Below the pieces are notes generated by a model. It was not told the DNA's origin. It saw only the letters and a program-made list of their open reading frames with translations, and searched no databases. This document shows, in pieces, positions 1 to 6,444 of a stretch of 9,724 nucleotides of DNA. The first letter of the stretch is position 1, and each line of letters opens with the position of its first letter. Origin of the DNA: an uncultured bacterium (GTDB lineage: Bacteria; Cyanobacteriota; Vampirovibrionia; Gastranaerophilales; Gastranaerophilaceae); NCBI GenBank assembly GCA_902772945.1, contig CACYCU010000096.1, positions 1 through 9,724 on the forward strand, written 5' to 3'. The translations under genes and the position numbers were made by a program.

Positions 1-13
1 GGTTTAAAACCTC

Positions 14-484
14 TTATTTTTCATTTAAATCTTCATCCGATTCATCAGGTTCTTCATCCAAATCTTCATCCGACTCATCCTCATCGGATTCGTCTTCATC
101 AGATTCATTGTCCTCTACTTCTTCATCAGATTCTTCATCATCAGTGTCATCATCCAAATCTTCGGATTCATTTTCAAGAGCAGCTTTAATTTCTTCTTCA
201 TCTTTCGCCCTAATTACAGGAATTGAAAGCATTAGAGCAACTTGGTCACCATCCTGTTCAAGATTCAATTCAAGCGCCTCTTTATCCATTTCAAGATATT
301 TTGACAACAGCTCGACTAATTCTTTTCTCATTCTTTCAAGCAATTCAGGTGTAAGATTTGTTCTGTCCTGCATCAAGACAACTCTTAACCGATTACATGC
401 CGTATCCTTTGCGGATTCTTCCTGTTCAATATCTGTTTGGCGGAAAAAACCGATGACTTTATTGTATAAATTTTGTAATATCAT
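14..484 (-). CDS. minE: MinE, cell division topological specificity factor, with long acidic C-terminal tail
   Basis: MinE stimulates the MinD ATPase at the membrane and drives redistribution of MinCD away from mid-cell. The protein is 156 residues. Residues 1-14 (MILQNLYNKVIGFF) look like the amphipathic membrane-binding start. Residues 28-66 carry the MinD-contact region and adjoining helix (NRLRVVLMQDRTNLTPELL is typical), and about 67-100 the rest of the beta domain. From residue 104 to the end there is an Asp/Glu/Ser tail, about 37 of 53 residues acidic, with tandem ESDED units; MinE is usually about 85-100 residues. I start at the ATG at 484, not the in-frame TTG at 502. AGGAG lies 7 bases before it inside the end of minD, and MILxxL matches cyanobacterial MinE starts. 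It is last in minC-minD-minE, one base after the minD stop. Family call is firm; the tail's role is unknown. Confidence 0.95.
   Translation of the reverse strand: MILQNLYNKVIGFFRQTDIEQEESAKDTACNRLRVVLMQDRTNLTPELLERMRKELVELLSKYLEMDKEALELNLEQDGDQVALMLSIPVIRAKDEEEIKAALENESEDLDDDTDDEESDEEVEDNESDEDESDEDESDEDLDEEPDESDEDLNEK
29..106 (-). repeat. In-frame tandem 15-base repeat encoding ESDED units in the MinE tail
   Basis: Three consecutive ESDED units are encoded at 62-106 and a fourth at 29-43, separated by LDEEPD. At DNA level AAATCTTCATCCGA (plus strand) occurs at 27-40 and again at 60-73. Codons differ between some units, so the array is not freshly duplicated, but it is the kind of sequence that can change length by slippage. 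Whether unit number varies between strains cannot be seen here. Confidence 0.7.
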
Positions 485-485
485 C

Positions 486-1301
486 TTATTTCTCCTTTCC
501 AATCAAACCTGAGAAGAATTTTTTCATTTTAGCAACAACCCCTTGAGGTTCTTCCAAATTCAAAAACGGCACATCTTCTCCGATAATTCGTCTTGCTACA
601 TTGTTATAAGCCTGGCCGGCAAGCGATTTTTCGTCATTTACAATAGGTTCACCTTTATTTGTTGATGTAATAATTCCTGTATCTTCAGGTATTATACCTA
701 TTAACTCGGCTGATAAAATTTCTACTACATCATCAACACTCATCATATCATTGGATTTAATAAGGTTTGGACGAACACGATTTAAAAGCAATTTATAAGA
801 TTTAATTTCTTCCTTTGCTTCCAAAAGCCCTATAATTCTATCCGCATCACGAACCGCAGACATTTCCGGAGTTGTAACAACAATTGCCTCAGATGCACCT
901 GCAACAGCATTTTGAAAACCTTGTTCAATTCCTGCAGGACAATCAACAAGGATAAAATCAAAATCTTTTTGCAATTTTTCACAAATTTCTTTTAATTGTT
1001 CTTCTGTTACTGCAGATTTATCACGTGTTTGTGCCGCTGCCAAAAGACAAAGATTAGGATTCTTCTTATCCTTTACCAACGCTTGTTTTAGCTTGCATCT
1101 TTCTTCAACTACATCGACAATTGTATAGACAATTCTATTTTCCAGTCCGAGTAATAAATCTAAATTTCTTAATCCCAGGTCTGTGTCAATCATTACAACT
1201 TTCTTGCCCATTCTGGCTAACGCCGTACCAATATTGGCATTAGTTGTAGTTTTACCGACGCCTCCCTTTCCGGATGTTATTACGATAACTCTACCGCTCA
1301 T
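486..1301 (-). CDS. minD: MinD, septum-site-determining ATPase
   Basis: MinD is a ParA/MinD-family membrane ATPase. ATP-bound dimers sit on the inner membrane and recruit MinC, and MinE triggers hydrolysis and release. The protein is 271 residues, normal for the family. Visible motifs are the deviant Walker A GKGGVGKT at 11-18 with signature Lys12 and Lys17, the switch I Asp41 in IDTDLGLRNLD, the Walker B/switch II segment FILVDCPAGIEQG with Asp120, and a C-terminal amphipathic membrane-targeting helix near 255-268 (VVAKMKKFFSGLIG). Segments such as LGLENRIVYT and NDMMSVDDV resemble cyanobacterial MinD. The ATG at 1301 has AAAGGAG about 5 bases upstream. It lies 11 bases after minC and 1 base before minE, in one operon. 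Confidence 0.98.
   Translation of the reverse strand: MSGRVIVITSGKGGVGKTTTNANIGTALARMGKKVVMIDTDLGLRNLDLLLGLENRIVYTIVDVVEERCKLKQALVKDKKNPNLCLLAAAQTRDKSAVTEEQLKEICEKLQKDFDFILVDCPAGIEQGFQNAVAGASEAIVVTTPEMSAVRDADRIIGLLEAKEEIKSYKLLLNRVRPNLIKSNDMMSVDDVVEILSAELIGIIPEDTGIITSTNKGEPIVNDEKSLAGQAYNNVARRIIGEDVPFLNLEEPQGVVAKMKKFFSGLIGKEK
492..498 (-). promoter_or_regulatory. Ribosome binding site for minE, inside the end of minD
   Basis: AAAGGAG on the minus strand lies within the last minD codons, 7 bases before the ATG at 484. It falls inside the longer reading frame that would start at the TTG at 502, which decides the minE start in favour of the ATG. The minD stop lies between this site and the minE start, so translation of the two is probably coupled. 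Confidence 0.75.
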
Positions 1302-1312
1302 TATTTCTCCTT

Positions 1313-2308
1313 TTATTCATGCATTTTTCTTATAATAATCTGTTTTTTTCTGATACTTGCTTCTTCCGGTGTAAATGTATCAGTTTTTTGTATATATGGA
1401 ATGTTTATGCTATCAGGACGTCTTGCAAAAGTATCAGCAATTCTCAATTGAATTGCATTCATCTTCAAGGCTCTTATTCTTGCATATCCGTTACCCTGAG
1501 ATCCTGCGTGAGCAATTCCGCCCAATATACCCCATACAGTAATATCACCTTTTGCTATAACTTCAGAACCGGGATTTACATCACCAATAATAACAATATT
1601 ACCGTCTGATGTTATACTTTGTCCTGAACGCAACGTTCTTTGAATATACAAAGTAGGAAGCATTTCAGTCTCCCTGAGAGATTTTCTTAAATCATCCAAA
1701 TCATAATCAATATCTTGAATATCTTCGGCTTCAATTTCATTTGCATCTTCAAGAGTTTTATTAAAAGTTTCATTAATTGTCAGTTCTTGAGGTTCAGCTT
1801 TTACATCTTCCACAGTATCAGCAATTTCGTTATCATAACTCATCTCAGGCACAGTTATTTCATTTTCAGTTTCTTGTGCGGCCTGTTGAAGCTTTTTCAA
1901 ATCCTGTTCATGCCCGAAGGTTTTTATTTCGGCATTTTCATCCCCAAAAATCTTGTCTAACGCTTTTTCTAGTTCCTTATTAACTTTTTCTTGATCGGCG
2001 CTAAACTCAGGAGTCGGAACTTTATTTTCCAAAACTGACACTTCGATATTTAGTTCTTCTGCCGATTTTACAGTAACGTTAGAACTTGTACTTACAAACT
2101 CTATCTCCGAATTCATTGATTCAACAAGCGCTTTAATGCTTGTAAGTTCGGTTGCCGACAAATCTACAGAACCGAGTTTTAAACATACTTTTTTACTCTG
2201 AGCATCAGGAAGATCTAAAATTCGACTTAATTCATAAATAATTTCAGAAGTTTTGTTAGCGTTACTCACGTCAACAATAAATCCGTTTTCAATGTATCCC
2301 TTATCCAT
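1313..2308 (-). CDS. minC: MinC, septum-site-determining inhibitor of FtsZ, with long acidic linker
   Basis: MinC blocks FtsZ polymerisation away from mid-cell and is brought to the membrane by MinD. The protein is 331 residues, against about 230 in E. coli. Residues 1-95 form the probable N-terminal FtsZ-inhibiting domain, which is weakly conserved. Residues about 100-216 are an acidic, probably disordered or helical linker rich in Glu and Asp. Residues 217-331 are the C-terminal beta-helix that dimerises and binds MinD, with the hallmark RSGQ at 227-230, GDVNPGSEVIAKGDITVWG and a Gly-rich turn followed by ARI. I start at the ATG at 2308 (MDKGYIENGF) because AAAGGGG lies 5 bases upstream. 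The longer frame begins at a TTG at 2326 with no ribosome site. First gene of the min operon. Confidence 0.93.
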   Translation of the reverse strand: MDKGYIENGFIVDVSNANKTSEIIYELSRILDLPDAQSKKVCLKLGSVDLSATELTSIKALVESMNSEIEFVSTSSNVTVKSAEELNIEVSVLENKVPTPEFSADQEKVNKELEKALDKIFGDENAEIKTFGHEQDLKKLQQAAQETENEITVPEMSYDNEIADTVEDVKAEPQELTINETFNKTLEDANEIEAEDIQDIDYDLDDLRKSLRETEMLPTLYIQRTLRSGQSITSDGNIVIIGDVNPGSEVIAKGDITVWGILGGIAHAGSQGNGYARIRALKMNAIQLRIADTFARRPDSINIPYIQKTDTFTPEEASIRKKQIIIRKMHE

Positions 2309-2331
2309 AATTGCCCCTTTTTGCAAATCTG

Positions 2332-2337
2332 ATTATA
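2332..2337 (-). promoter_or_regulatory. Probable -10 box of the min operon promoter
   Basis: A perfect TATAAT on the minus strand lies 23 bases before the minC ATG, leaving a short leader that includes AAAGGGG at 2314-2320. I see no good -35 hexamer; the upstream DNA is a run of A and T. The 86 bases between the transglycosylase stop and minC hold no convincing terminator, so read-through from upstream is possible. Confidence 0.5.
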
Positions 2338-2394
2338 AACCATGAATACATGAAAAATTTTTAACATCAATGAAATATTTAGAATTGTAATATT

Positions 2395-3261
2395 TTATGC
2401 CAAAAAGCTATTATCATCAACCAAAGATTCTCTTACTTTATTACTCAAATCTGTCATTGTTATTTTACCATCTTTGTTAACATCTAAACCTTTATTGGAG
2501 CTATAGAATTCTTCACCCTTTGTTGCCAACACTTCTCTTTTCACATATGCAGGGGTGAAAACTAATGTATACAATTGACCTGCTGATAATCTTCCTGATA
2601 CTTTATATGTTTTTTTGCATACTTTTAAATATTTTTCTACGTAATCTAATTGTTCTAACGGGCTCATATTGTATAATTCTTTTGTGGTTTTGCCTACAAC
2701 TTGCTTTGAATATTGAGGCATAAATTGAATTAAACCTGTTGCTTTAGAACTTGGGTTTACAGCTTTTGTATTAAGACCTGATTCAGAATTCATTACAGCA
2801 ATTAAATCTTTGTAATCACAATCAATTTCTTGAGCTATTTTTTTAGCTTTAGCCAAGAATTCAGGTCCGTAAGCACTACCCTTTCCTTTGCCTTTTAACT
2901 TTTCTCCGTTTTTGTCAATTTTGCCAACAGAACCTTTACCGTCATTTTTTGATTGGTTTGTAGAATTATTATATTGATTTAAATTTTGTCTTGGATAAAA
3001 TGTAAACGGATTTACAGGATTATAAAATTGTCTGTAATTTTGCGTTGGATAAAGCGGATTTGTATAATTTGGTTGCTGAAACATATTAAACATCGGCCTG
3101 CTATAGCAGCAATTATATCGGGGATATTGAGGTCTGAATCCCCAAAATCCGTTCAAAAGCATTTGCATCATATTAATTTGAGCAAAAGCATGAAATACAT
3201 TATTGCATCCCCAATTTGAGAATGTCGGCCTTGTATTATTATATATAGCAACATCAATCAT
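2395..3261 (-). CDS. Lytic transglycosylase-like (SLT fold) protein with EF-hand-like loop
   Basis: SLT-type enzymes cleave the MurNAc-GlcNAc bond of peptidoglycan. The protein is 288 residues from the ATG at 3261. Residues 1-105 are low complexity, rich in Asn, Tyr, Pro, Phe and Gln. Residues 106-128 are Lys/Gly-rich. From about 130 there is an SLT-like domain with the likely catalytic Glu160 in SESGLN, followed by ATGLIQFMP at 174-182. The third segment reads LYTLVFTPAYV instead of the usual AYNAG, which reminds me of phage-type transglycosylases. Residues 260-271 form an EF-hand-like calcium loop (D260, N262, D264, K266, T268, D271). I chose 3261 because GGGG lies 7 bases upstream; the ATG at 3318 has no ribosome site. 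Neither start gives a clear signal peptide, so how it would reach the wall is open. Enzyme activity is inferred, not shown. Confidence 0.75.
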   Translation of the reverse strand: MIDVAIYNNTRPTFSNWGCNNVFHAFAQINMMQMLLNGFWGFRPQYPRYNCCYSRPMFNMFQQPNYTNPLYPTQNYRQFYNPVNPFTFYPRQNLNQYNNSTNQSKNDGKGSVGKIDKNGEKLKGKGKGSAYGPEFLAKAKKIAQEIDCDYKDLIAVMNSESGLNTKAVNPSSKATGLIQFMPQYSKQVVGKTTKELYNMSPLEQLDYVEKYLKVCKKTYKVSGRLSAGQLYTLVFTPAYVKREVLATKGEEFYSSNKGLDVNKDGKITMTDLSNKVRESLVDDNSFLA

Positions 3262-3324
3262 AATAATTCCCCGTACATATATTAAGTATTTTATGATTAA
3301 ATAATTTACAAATTTCATAAATCA

Positions 3325-3352
3325 TGTTACATTTTGTTAACAAATGATTAAC
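3325..3352 (+). promoter_or_regulatory. Three 10-bp-phased TGTTAC-like boxes, candidate operator
   Basis: TGTTAC at 3325, TGTTAAC at 3335 and TGATTAAC at 3345 begin exactly 10 bases apart, and the middle one is the core of a perfect 12-base palindrome, TTTGTTAACAAA at 3333-3344. The boxes lie in the divergent intergenic region, 51-78 bases before the start of the Nudix-type regulator gene. Position and phasing suggest a binding site, possibly for that regulator itself. In DNA this AT-rich, chance is a real alternative. Confidence 0.35.
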
Positions 3353-3402
3353 GTCAGGCTAAAATTTTATTTTTATTATATTATAGGTCTAAAGGTAATT
3401 AT

Positions 3403-4089
3403 ATGATTTTTAATGAAACTAAAACACACGAGATTACAGTAGACGTAGTTATTGTTACACTTAAAAATGATGCACTTCAAGTACTTCTTGTTAAACGTAC
3501 CAATGAACCTTTTAAAGATAAATGGGCTATCCCCGGCGGCTATGTAAGACTATCCGAAAATCTTGATCAAGCAGCATTGAGAGTTTTGAAAGAACGTACT
3601 AATGTAGATAACATCTATCTTGAACAATTATACACATTTGGTGATCCTTTACGTCACCCTAATTCAAGAGTTATAACATGTGCATACTTCGCTCTTGTAA
3701 GGGCTGAAGATATACAAGTTGTTACAACACCTGAATTGGGATGGCACAAAATCTCGGATTTACCTGCATTAGCATTTGACCATAAAGAAATCATAGAATA
3801 CTCGATGAAACGTACCCGTGAAAGATTGGAGCTTTGCCCGGTTGCCTATCAATTGTTGAATGAAAAATTCACACTTACAGAAATGCAAAGAGCATATGAA
3901 CTAATTATGGGTAAAAAATTAGATAAAAGAAATTTTAGAAAAAAAGCTCTTTCTACAGACGGTCTTATTGAATTAAATGAATATACAAAATCATCCTCAA
4001 AAAGACCAGCAAGACTTTATACTTTTGAAAATATAAAATTGAATTCAAAAAGAGCACACTTCATTTCTAAGAAAAAGGAGAAAAAATAA
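3403..4089 (+). CDS. NrtR-type Nudix/winged-helix transcriptional regulator
   Basis: NrtR-family proteins join a Nudix domain that senses a nucleotide ligand (ADP-ribose or related) to a C-terminal winged helix that binds DNA; known members control NAD or sugar genes. The protein is 228 residues. Residues 10-145 are the Nudix domain (TVDVVIVTL, KDKWAIPGGYVR, LEQLYTFGDP). Residues about 150-215 are the winged helix, with FTLTEMQRAYELIMGKKL and DKRNFRKKAL typical of NrtR. The Nudix box keeps Gly46, Glu52, Arg60 and Glu64 but has Val61, Arg65 and Asn67 where Glu, Glu and Gly are expected. It is therefore probably a ligand sensor and not an active hydrolase. AAAGG sits 7 bases before the ATG. It overlaps secG by one base (TAATG). 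Its targets are not evident from the neighbours; it may act on itself through the boxes at 3325-3352. Confidence 0.88.
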   Translation: MIFNETKTHEITVDVVIVTLKNDALQVLLVKRTNEPFKDKWAIPGGYVRLSENLDQAALRVLKERTNVDNIYLEQLYTFGDPLRHPNSRVITCAYFALVRAEDIQVVTTPELGWHKISDLPALAFDHKEIIEYSMKRTRERLELCPVAYQLLNEKFTLTEMQRAYELIMGKKLDKRNFRKKALSTDGLIELNEYTKSSSKRPARLYTFENIKLNSKRAHFISKKKEKK

Positions 4090-4316
4090 TGTTGATTAGC
4101 ATAGTATGGACTGTACAAATTATTTCAGCCTTACTTTTAATTATATTAATTTTACTACATTCCCCAAAAGGTGACGGAATCGCAGGGATTGGCGGAGCTT
4201 CACATGTTTTTGCTTCACAAAAGAGCGCAGAAAAAGGATTGAACAAATTAACAGGTATTGTAGCTGCAATATTTTTGATTTGTACTTTTTTATTGGGCTT
4301 CGGCATTATTAAATAA
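4089..4316 (+). CDS. secG: SecG, preprotein translocase subunit
   Basis: SecG is the small third subunit of the SecYEG channel in the inner membrane and helps SecA-driven export. The protein is 75 residues, the usual size. It has two membrane segments, about 4-24 (VWTVQIISALLLIILILLH) and 54-73 (LTGIVAAIFLICTFLLGFG). Between them is the conserved polar loop with SPKGDGIAGIGGASHVFASQ, close to the family pattern of a Gly-rich loop and then a Phe. The start overlaps the stop of the regulator gene by one base, with AAGGAG at 4075-4080 placed 8 bases upstream, so the two are probably translated together. The dehydrogenase gene follows after 9 bases. Confidence 0.95.
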   Translation: MLISIVWTVQIISALLLIILILLHSPKGDGIAGIGGASHVFASQKSAEKGLNKLTGIVAAIFLICTFLLGFGIIK

Positions 4317-4325
4317 TTTCATATT

Positions 4326-5021
4326 ATGAATATACTTGTAACAGGAGCATCAAAAGGAATAGGAAAAATAATTGCTCAAGAATTGCAATCTTTGGGCAAT
4401 GTTTTTGTGACCGGAAGAAATGAAAATGCATTACAAGCTTTTGATAATTATTTTGTATGTGATTTAGCAAAAAACATAAACCCTTTGTTAGAATATATTA
4501 AAATCAATAAGATTGATGTATTAATAAATAATGCCGGTGAATATATTTATAAAAATTTGGAAGATATGGAGCAAAAAGACATAGAGCGTCTATATCAAAC
4601 GAATTTAATATCTCCTGCTATTCTTTCATCTGCAGTTATTCCATATATGAAAGAAAAAAGTTGGGGAAGGATTATTAATATAGGTTCTATATCAGGCGTA
4701 ATGGGTGAAGCTTATGCAAGCATATATTCATCATCCAAATCAGGACTCATCGGTTTGACAAAAGCATTGGCACTTGAGCTTGCTCAATACAATATAACAG
4801 TAAACACAATTAACCCCGGTTGGGTAGAAACTGAGCTTGGAATAAATTCAATAGAGGATAGTGAATTCACAAAAGAGGAAGTCCTGAATTGTATTCCCCA
4901 AAAAAGATTTGTAAAACCCGAAGAAATTGCAAGATTATGCAAATACCTAATTTCTGATGATGCAAAAGGTATCACCGGACAAGCAATTAATTTATGCGCG
5001 GGTTTAAGCGTCGGGATTTAA
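4326..5021 (+). CDS. Short-chain dehydrogenase/reductase, FabG-like
   Basis: A classical SDR, an NAD(P)H-dependent oxidoreductase with a Rossmann fold, 231 residues. Visible motifs are the cofactor loop TGASKGIG at 6-13, NNAG at 68-71, Asn93, and the catalytic Ser121, Tyr134 and Lys138 in the correct spacing (YSSSK), followed by NPGWVETE after the active site. Arg31 after the second strand favours NADPH over NADH. It resembles FabG (3-oxoacyl-ACP reductase), but many SDRs share these motifs and no other fatty-acid gene is nearby, so the substrate is left open. No clear Shine-Dalgarno precedes the ATG, which is 9 bases after the secG stop; it probably depends on upstream translation. Its stop codon overlaps that of the convergent gene on the minus strand. 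Confidence 0.88.
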   Translation: MNILVTGASKGIGKIIAQELQSLGNVFVTGRNENALQAFDNYFVCDLAKNINPLLEYIKINKIDVLINNAGEYIYKNLEDMEQKDIERLYQTNLISPAILSSAVIPYMKEKSWGRIINIGSISGVMGEAYASIYSSSKSGLIGLTKALALELAQYNITVNTINPGWVETELGINSIEDSEFTKEEVLNCIPQKRFVKPEEIARLCKYLISDDAKGITGQAINLCAGLSVGI

Positions 5022-5398
5022 ACTTCCCTATACATATTTACAAAAGCGTCTTTATCAAGGGATTTTATAGATTTTATTAAACCTTCTTCAGTTGGATAAC
5101 CGGAGTTGAAATTAATAAATCTTGTATTTTTGTCTTGTTTTCTCACAACTAAGAAATCCACAAATTTGCGCCAAACTGAACTTGGTTTTATATCATCAAT
5201 TAACAAACCTAAATTTGATTGTTCAGGATGACGTCTGCTTGAATATATTTGTTTAGAAATTTTTGCATCATACATTTTTGCAAATTTTCTACCTGCAGGT
5301 GAACACTCTATTGCAAAAATTATTTTTTTATCAATTGAATTTGAATACCTCAAAGCCCCAAATTGCGGAACATTTGTTTGAATTTTTTCTGTTCTCAT
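5018..5398 (-). CDS. Hypothetical protein, 126 residues
   Basis: I do not recognise a family. The protein is short, basic and soluble in appearance, with no signal peptide or membrane segment. The N-terminus has VPQFGALRYSNS, then a predicted strand IIFAIECSPAGRKFAKMYDA and a basic middle with SSRRHPEQSN. The C-terminal part contains VWRKFVDFLVVRKQD and a helical end. AAAGGA about 7 bases before the ATG at 5398 and normal-looking codon use support a real gene. It follows the glycosyltransferase gene by 27 bases, a gap that holds a TATAAT, so it can be read from its own promoter or from upstream. Its stop overlaps that of the convergent dehydrogenase gene by 4 bases. It may be a lineage-specific protein; I assign no function. 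Confidence 0.7.
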   Translation of the reverse strand: MRTEKIQTNVPQFGALRYSNSIDKKIIFAIECSPAGRKFAKMYDAKISKQIYSSRRHPEQSNLGLLIDDIKPSSVWRKFVDFLVVRKQDKNTRFINFNSGYPTEEGLIKSIKSLDKDAFVNMYREV

Positions 5399-5414
5399 AG
5401 TTTATCCTTTCAAT

Positions 5415-5420
5415 ATTATA
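5415..5420 (-). promoter_or_regulatory. Possible -10 box for the 126-residue orphan gene
   Basis: TATAAT on the minus strand is 16 bases before the ATG at 5398. No good -35 is visible, and transcription starting from it would leave the ribosome site (5405-5411) at the extreme 5' end of the message, so this may be a chance match in AT-rich DNA. Confidence 0.25.
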
Positions 5421-5425
5421 TAAGT

Positions 5426-6409
5426 TCAAACAAAATATTTTTTAATAGTATTTGCAGAAATATTAAGACATTGTAAACTTTCACAAGTTGTTTGCCTGTG
5501 TTCCCATAAACACGGCTTTATGGGACAATTGTCATCGGCTTTTACAGCCGTTATATAATCAACATTAGGAATTAATTTTTTATCATCTGTCGGGCCAAAA
5601 ATAGCAAAAGTTCTTGTTTTCATAGCTACCGCAATATGCAGCGGCGCTGAATCAGAACATAAGAAGATTTCAGCCTTGCCTATCAATTGCGCCAAATCAC
5701 TTATGTTTTTGGTTTTTCCGAAATAGTTTTCAAAATTAGGATTATTTATATCAATTATATTCAATATTTTATTTATACAAAGTTCATCATCAGGTCCACC
5801 AGCAAGAATAACTTTTTTTCCGCACTCGAGCAGCATATTGACCGTTTGCGCCCATGTTTCAGGAGATATAGTTTTTACCATTCCCTTTTGCACACTCATT
5901 TTACTGACGCCGGGGTGAATTAACACAGAATTCGGAATTTTTTGTTGAATAGGCACATTAATTTCCGGTAAATTTGTTTTTATATCAGTTATTGGGGTTA
6001 CAAGATCATGATACATATTACAGGCATATTGATTTTTGTTCAATTTGACTGCTTTTGTTAAAAGCATTTTACTTAACTTACCAGTATCATATCCATAGCG
6101 TTTCTTTATACCGGTCAACCACAAAAGTATACTAATAAACCTATTTCCGCCTGAGGAAATAACCATATCGAAATTTCCTTTTCGCGCCATACAAACTAAT
6201 TTTAACAGTTCTGAATATTTGGTTTTTCCTTTTATGTCTATCAAAAACAAATCGTCAATAACATTAGACAAATCTTTTACACATTTGCTTCTCGGTTCAA
6301 GAGCAAGTGTTATTTGTGAATTTGGAAACTGTTTTTTTAATGAAATTAAAGTCGGAAGAAAAAATATTTCATCTCCGATTCCGCCAAAATTAATAGTTAA
6401 TATTCGCAT
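5426..6409 (-). CDS. Family 9 glycosyltransferase (heptosyltransferase-like)
   Basis: GT9 enzymes move heptose or related sugars from nucleotide donors onto lipopolysaccharide core or other cell-surface glycans at the cytoplasmic face of the inner membrane. The protein is 327 residues, normal for the family. The N-terminal GT-B domain begins MRILTINFGGIGDEIFFLP, the typical opening with a Gly-rich loop. The C-terminal domain has SVLIHPGVS, KKVILAGGPDD and the conserved CSDSAPLHIAVAMKTRTFAIFGPTD donor-binding segment. A Cys-containing C-terminus (CPIKPCLW, TTCESLQCL) is common in the family. I start at MRIL (6409); an ATG at 6424 would add five residues. Neither start has a Shine-Dalgarno, and TATAAT lies 6 bases before 6409. 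The acceptor sugar cannot be told from sequence. It is the third gene after comF and an orphan. Confidence 0.88.
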   Translation of the reverse strand: MRILTINFGGIGDEIFFLPTLISLKKQFPNSQITLALEPRSKCVKDLSNVIDDLFLIDIKGKTKYSELLKLVCMARKGNFDMVISSGGNRFISILLWLTGIKKRYGYDTGKLSKMLLTKAVKLNKNQYACNMYHDLVTPITDIKTNLPEINVPIQQKIPNSVLIHPGVSKMSVQKGMVKTISPETWAQTVNMLLECGKKVILAGGPDDELCINKILNIIDINNPNFENYFGKTKNISDLAQLIGKAEIFLCSDSAPLHIAVAMKTRTFAIFGPTDDKKLIPNVDYITAVKADDNCPIKPCLWEHRQTTCESLQCLNISANTIKKYFV

Positions 6410-6415
6410 ATATGA

Positions 6416-6444
6416 ATTATACATCAAAATAATTATTTTGAAGA
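6416..6444 (-). promoter_or_regulatory. Candidate internal promoter for the glycosyltransferase gene
   Basis: TATAAT at 6416-6421 (minus strand) ends 6 bases before the ATG at 6409; with 17-base spacing the -35 would be TCTTCA at 6439-6444, which is weak. A start about 7 bases after the -10 falls on the A of the ATG, giving a leaderless message, in line with the absence of a ribosome site. Confidence 0.4.
6424..6441. repeat. Perfect 18-base palindrome, possible operator
   Basis: TCAAAATAATTATTTTGA is a perfect palindrome. It contains the stop codon of the 106-residue gene (6433-6435) and sits between the candidate -35 and -10 of the glycosyltransferase promoter, which is where a repressor site would be placed. 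It consists almost only of A and T and has no loop or T-run expected of a terminator. Confidence 0.4.

Noticed and set aside
1..13. GGTTTAAAACC inverted repeat after minE, considered as a terminator
   Set aside because: The loop would be a single base and the window ends there, so a hairpin and T-run cannot be shown.
108..512. Long plus-strand frame with Ser-rich protein opposite minE
   Set aside because: It is the antisense shadow of the Asp/Glu repeat of minE; no ribosome site or family signal, and the minE frame is certain.
3318..3318. Upstream ATG for the transglycosylase-like gene, which would add 19 residues
   Set aside because: No Shine-Dalgarno before it, and the added segment is not a credible signal peptide; GGGG precedes the ATG at 3261.
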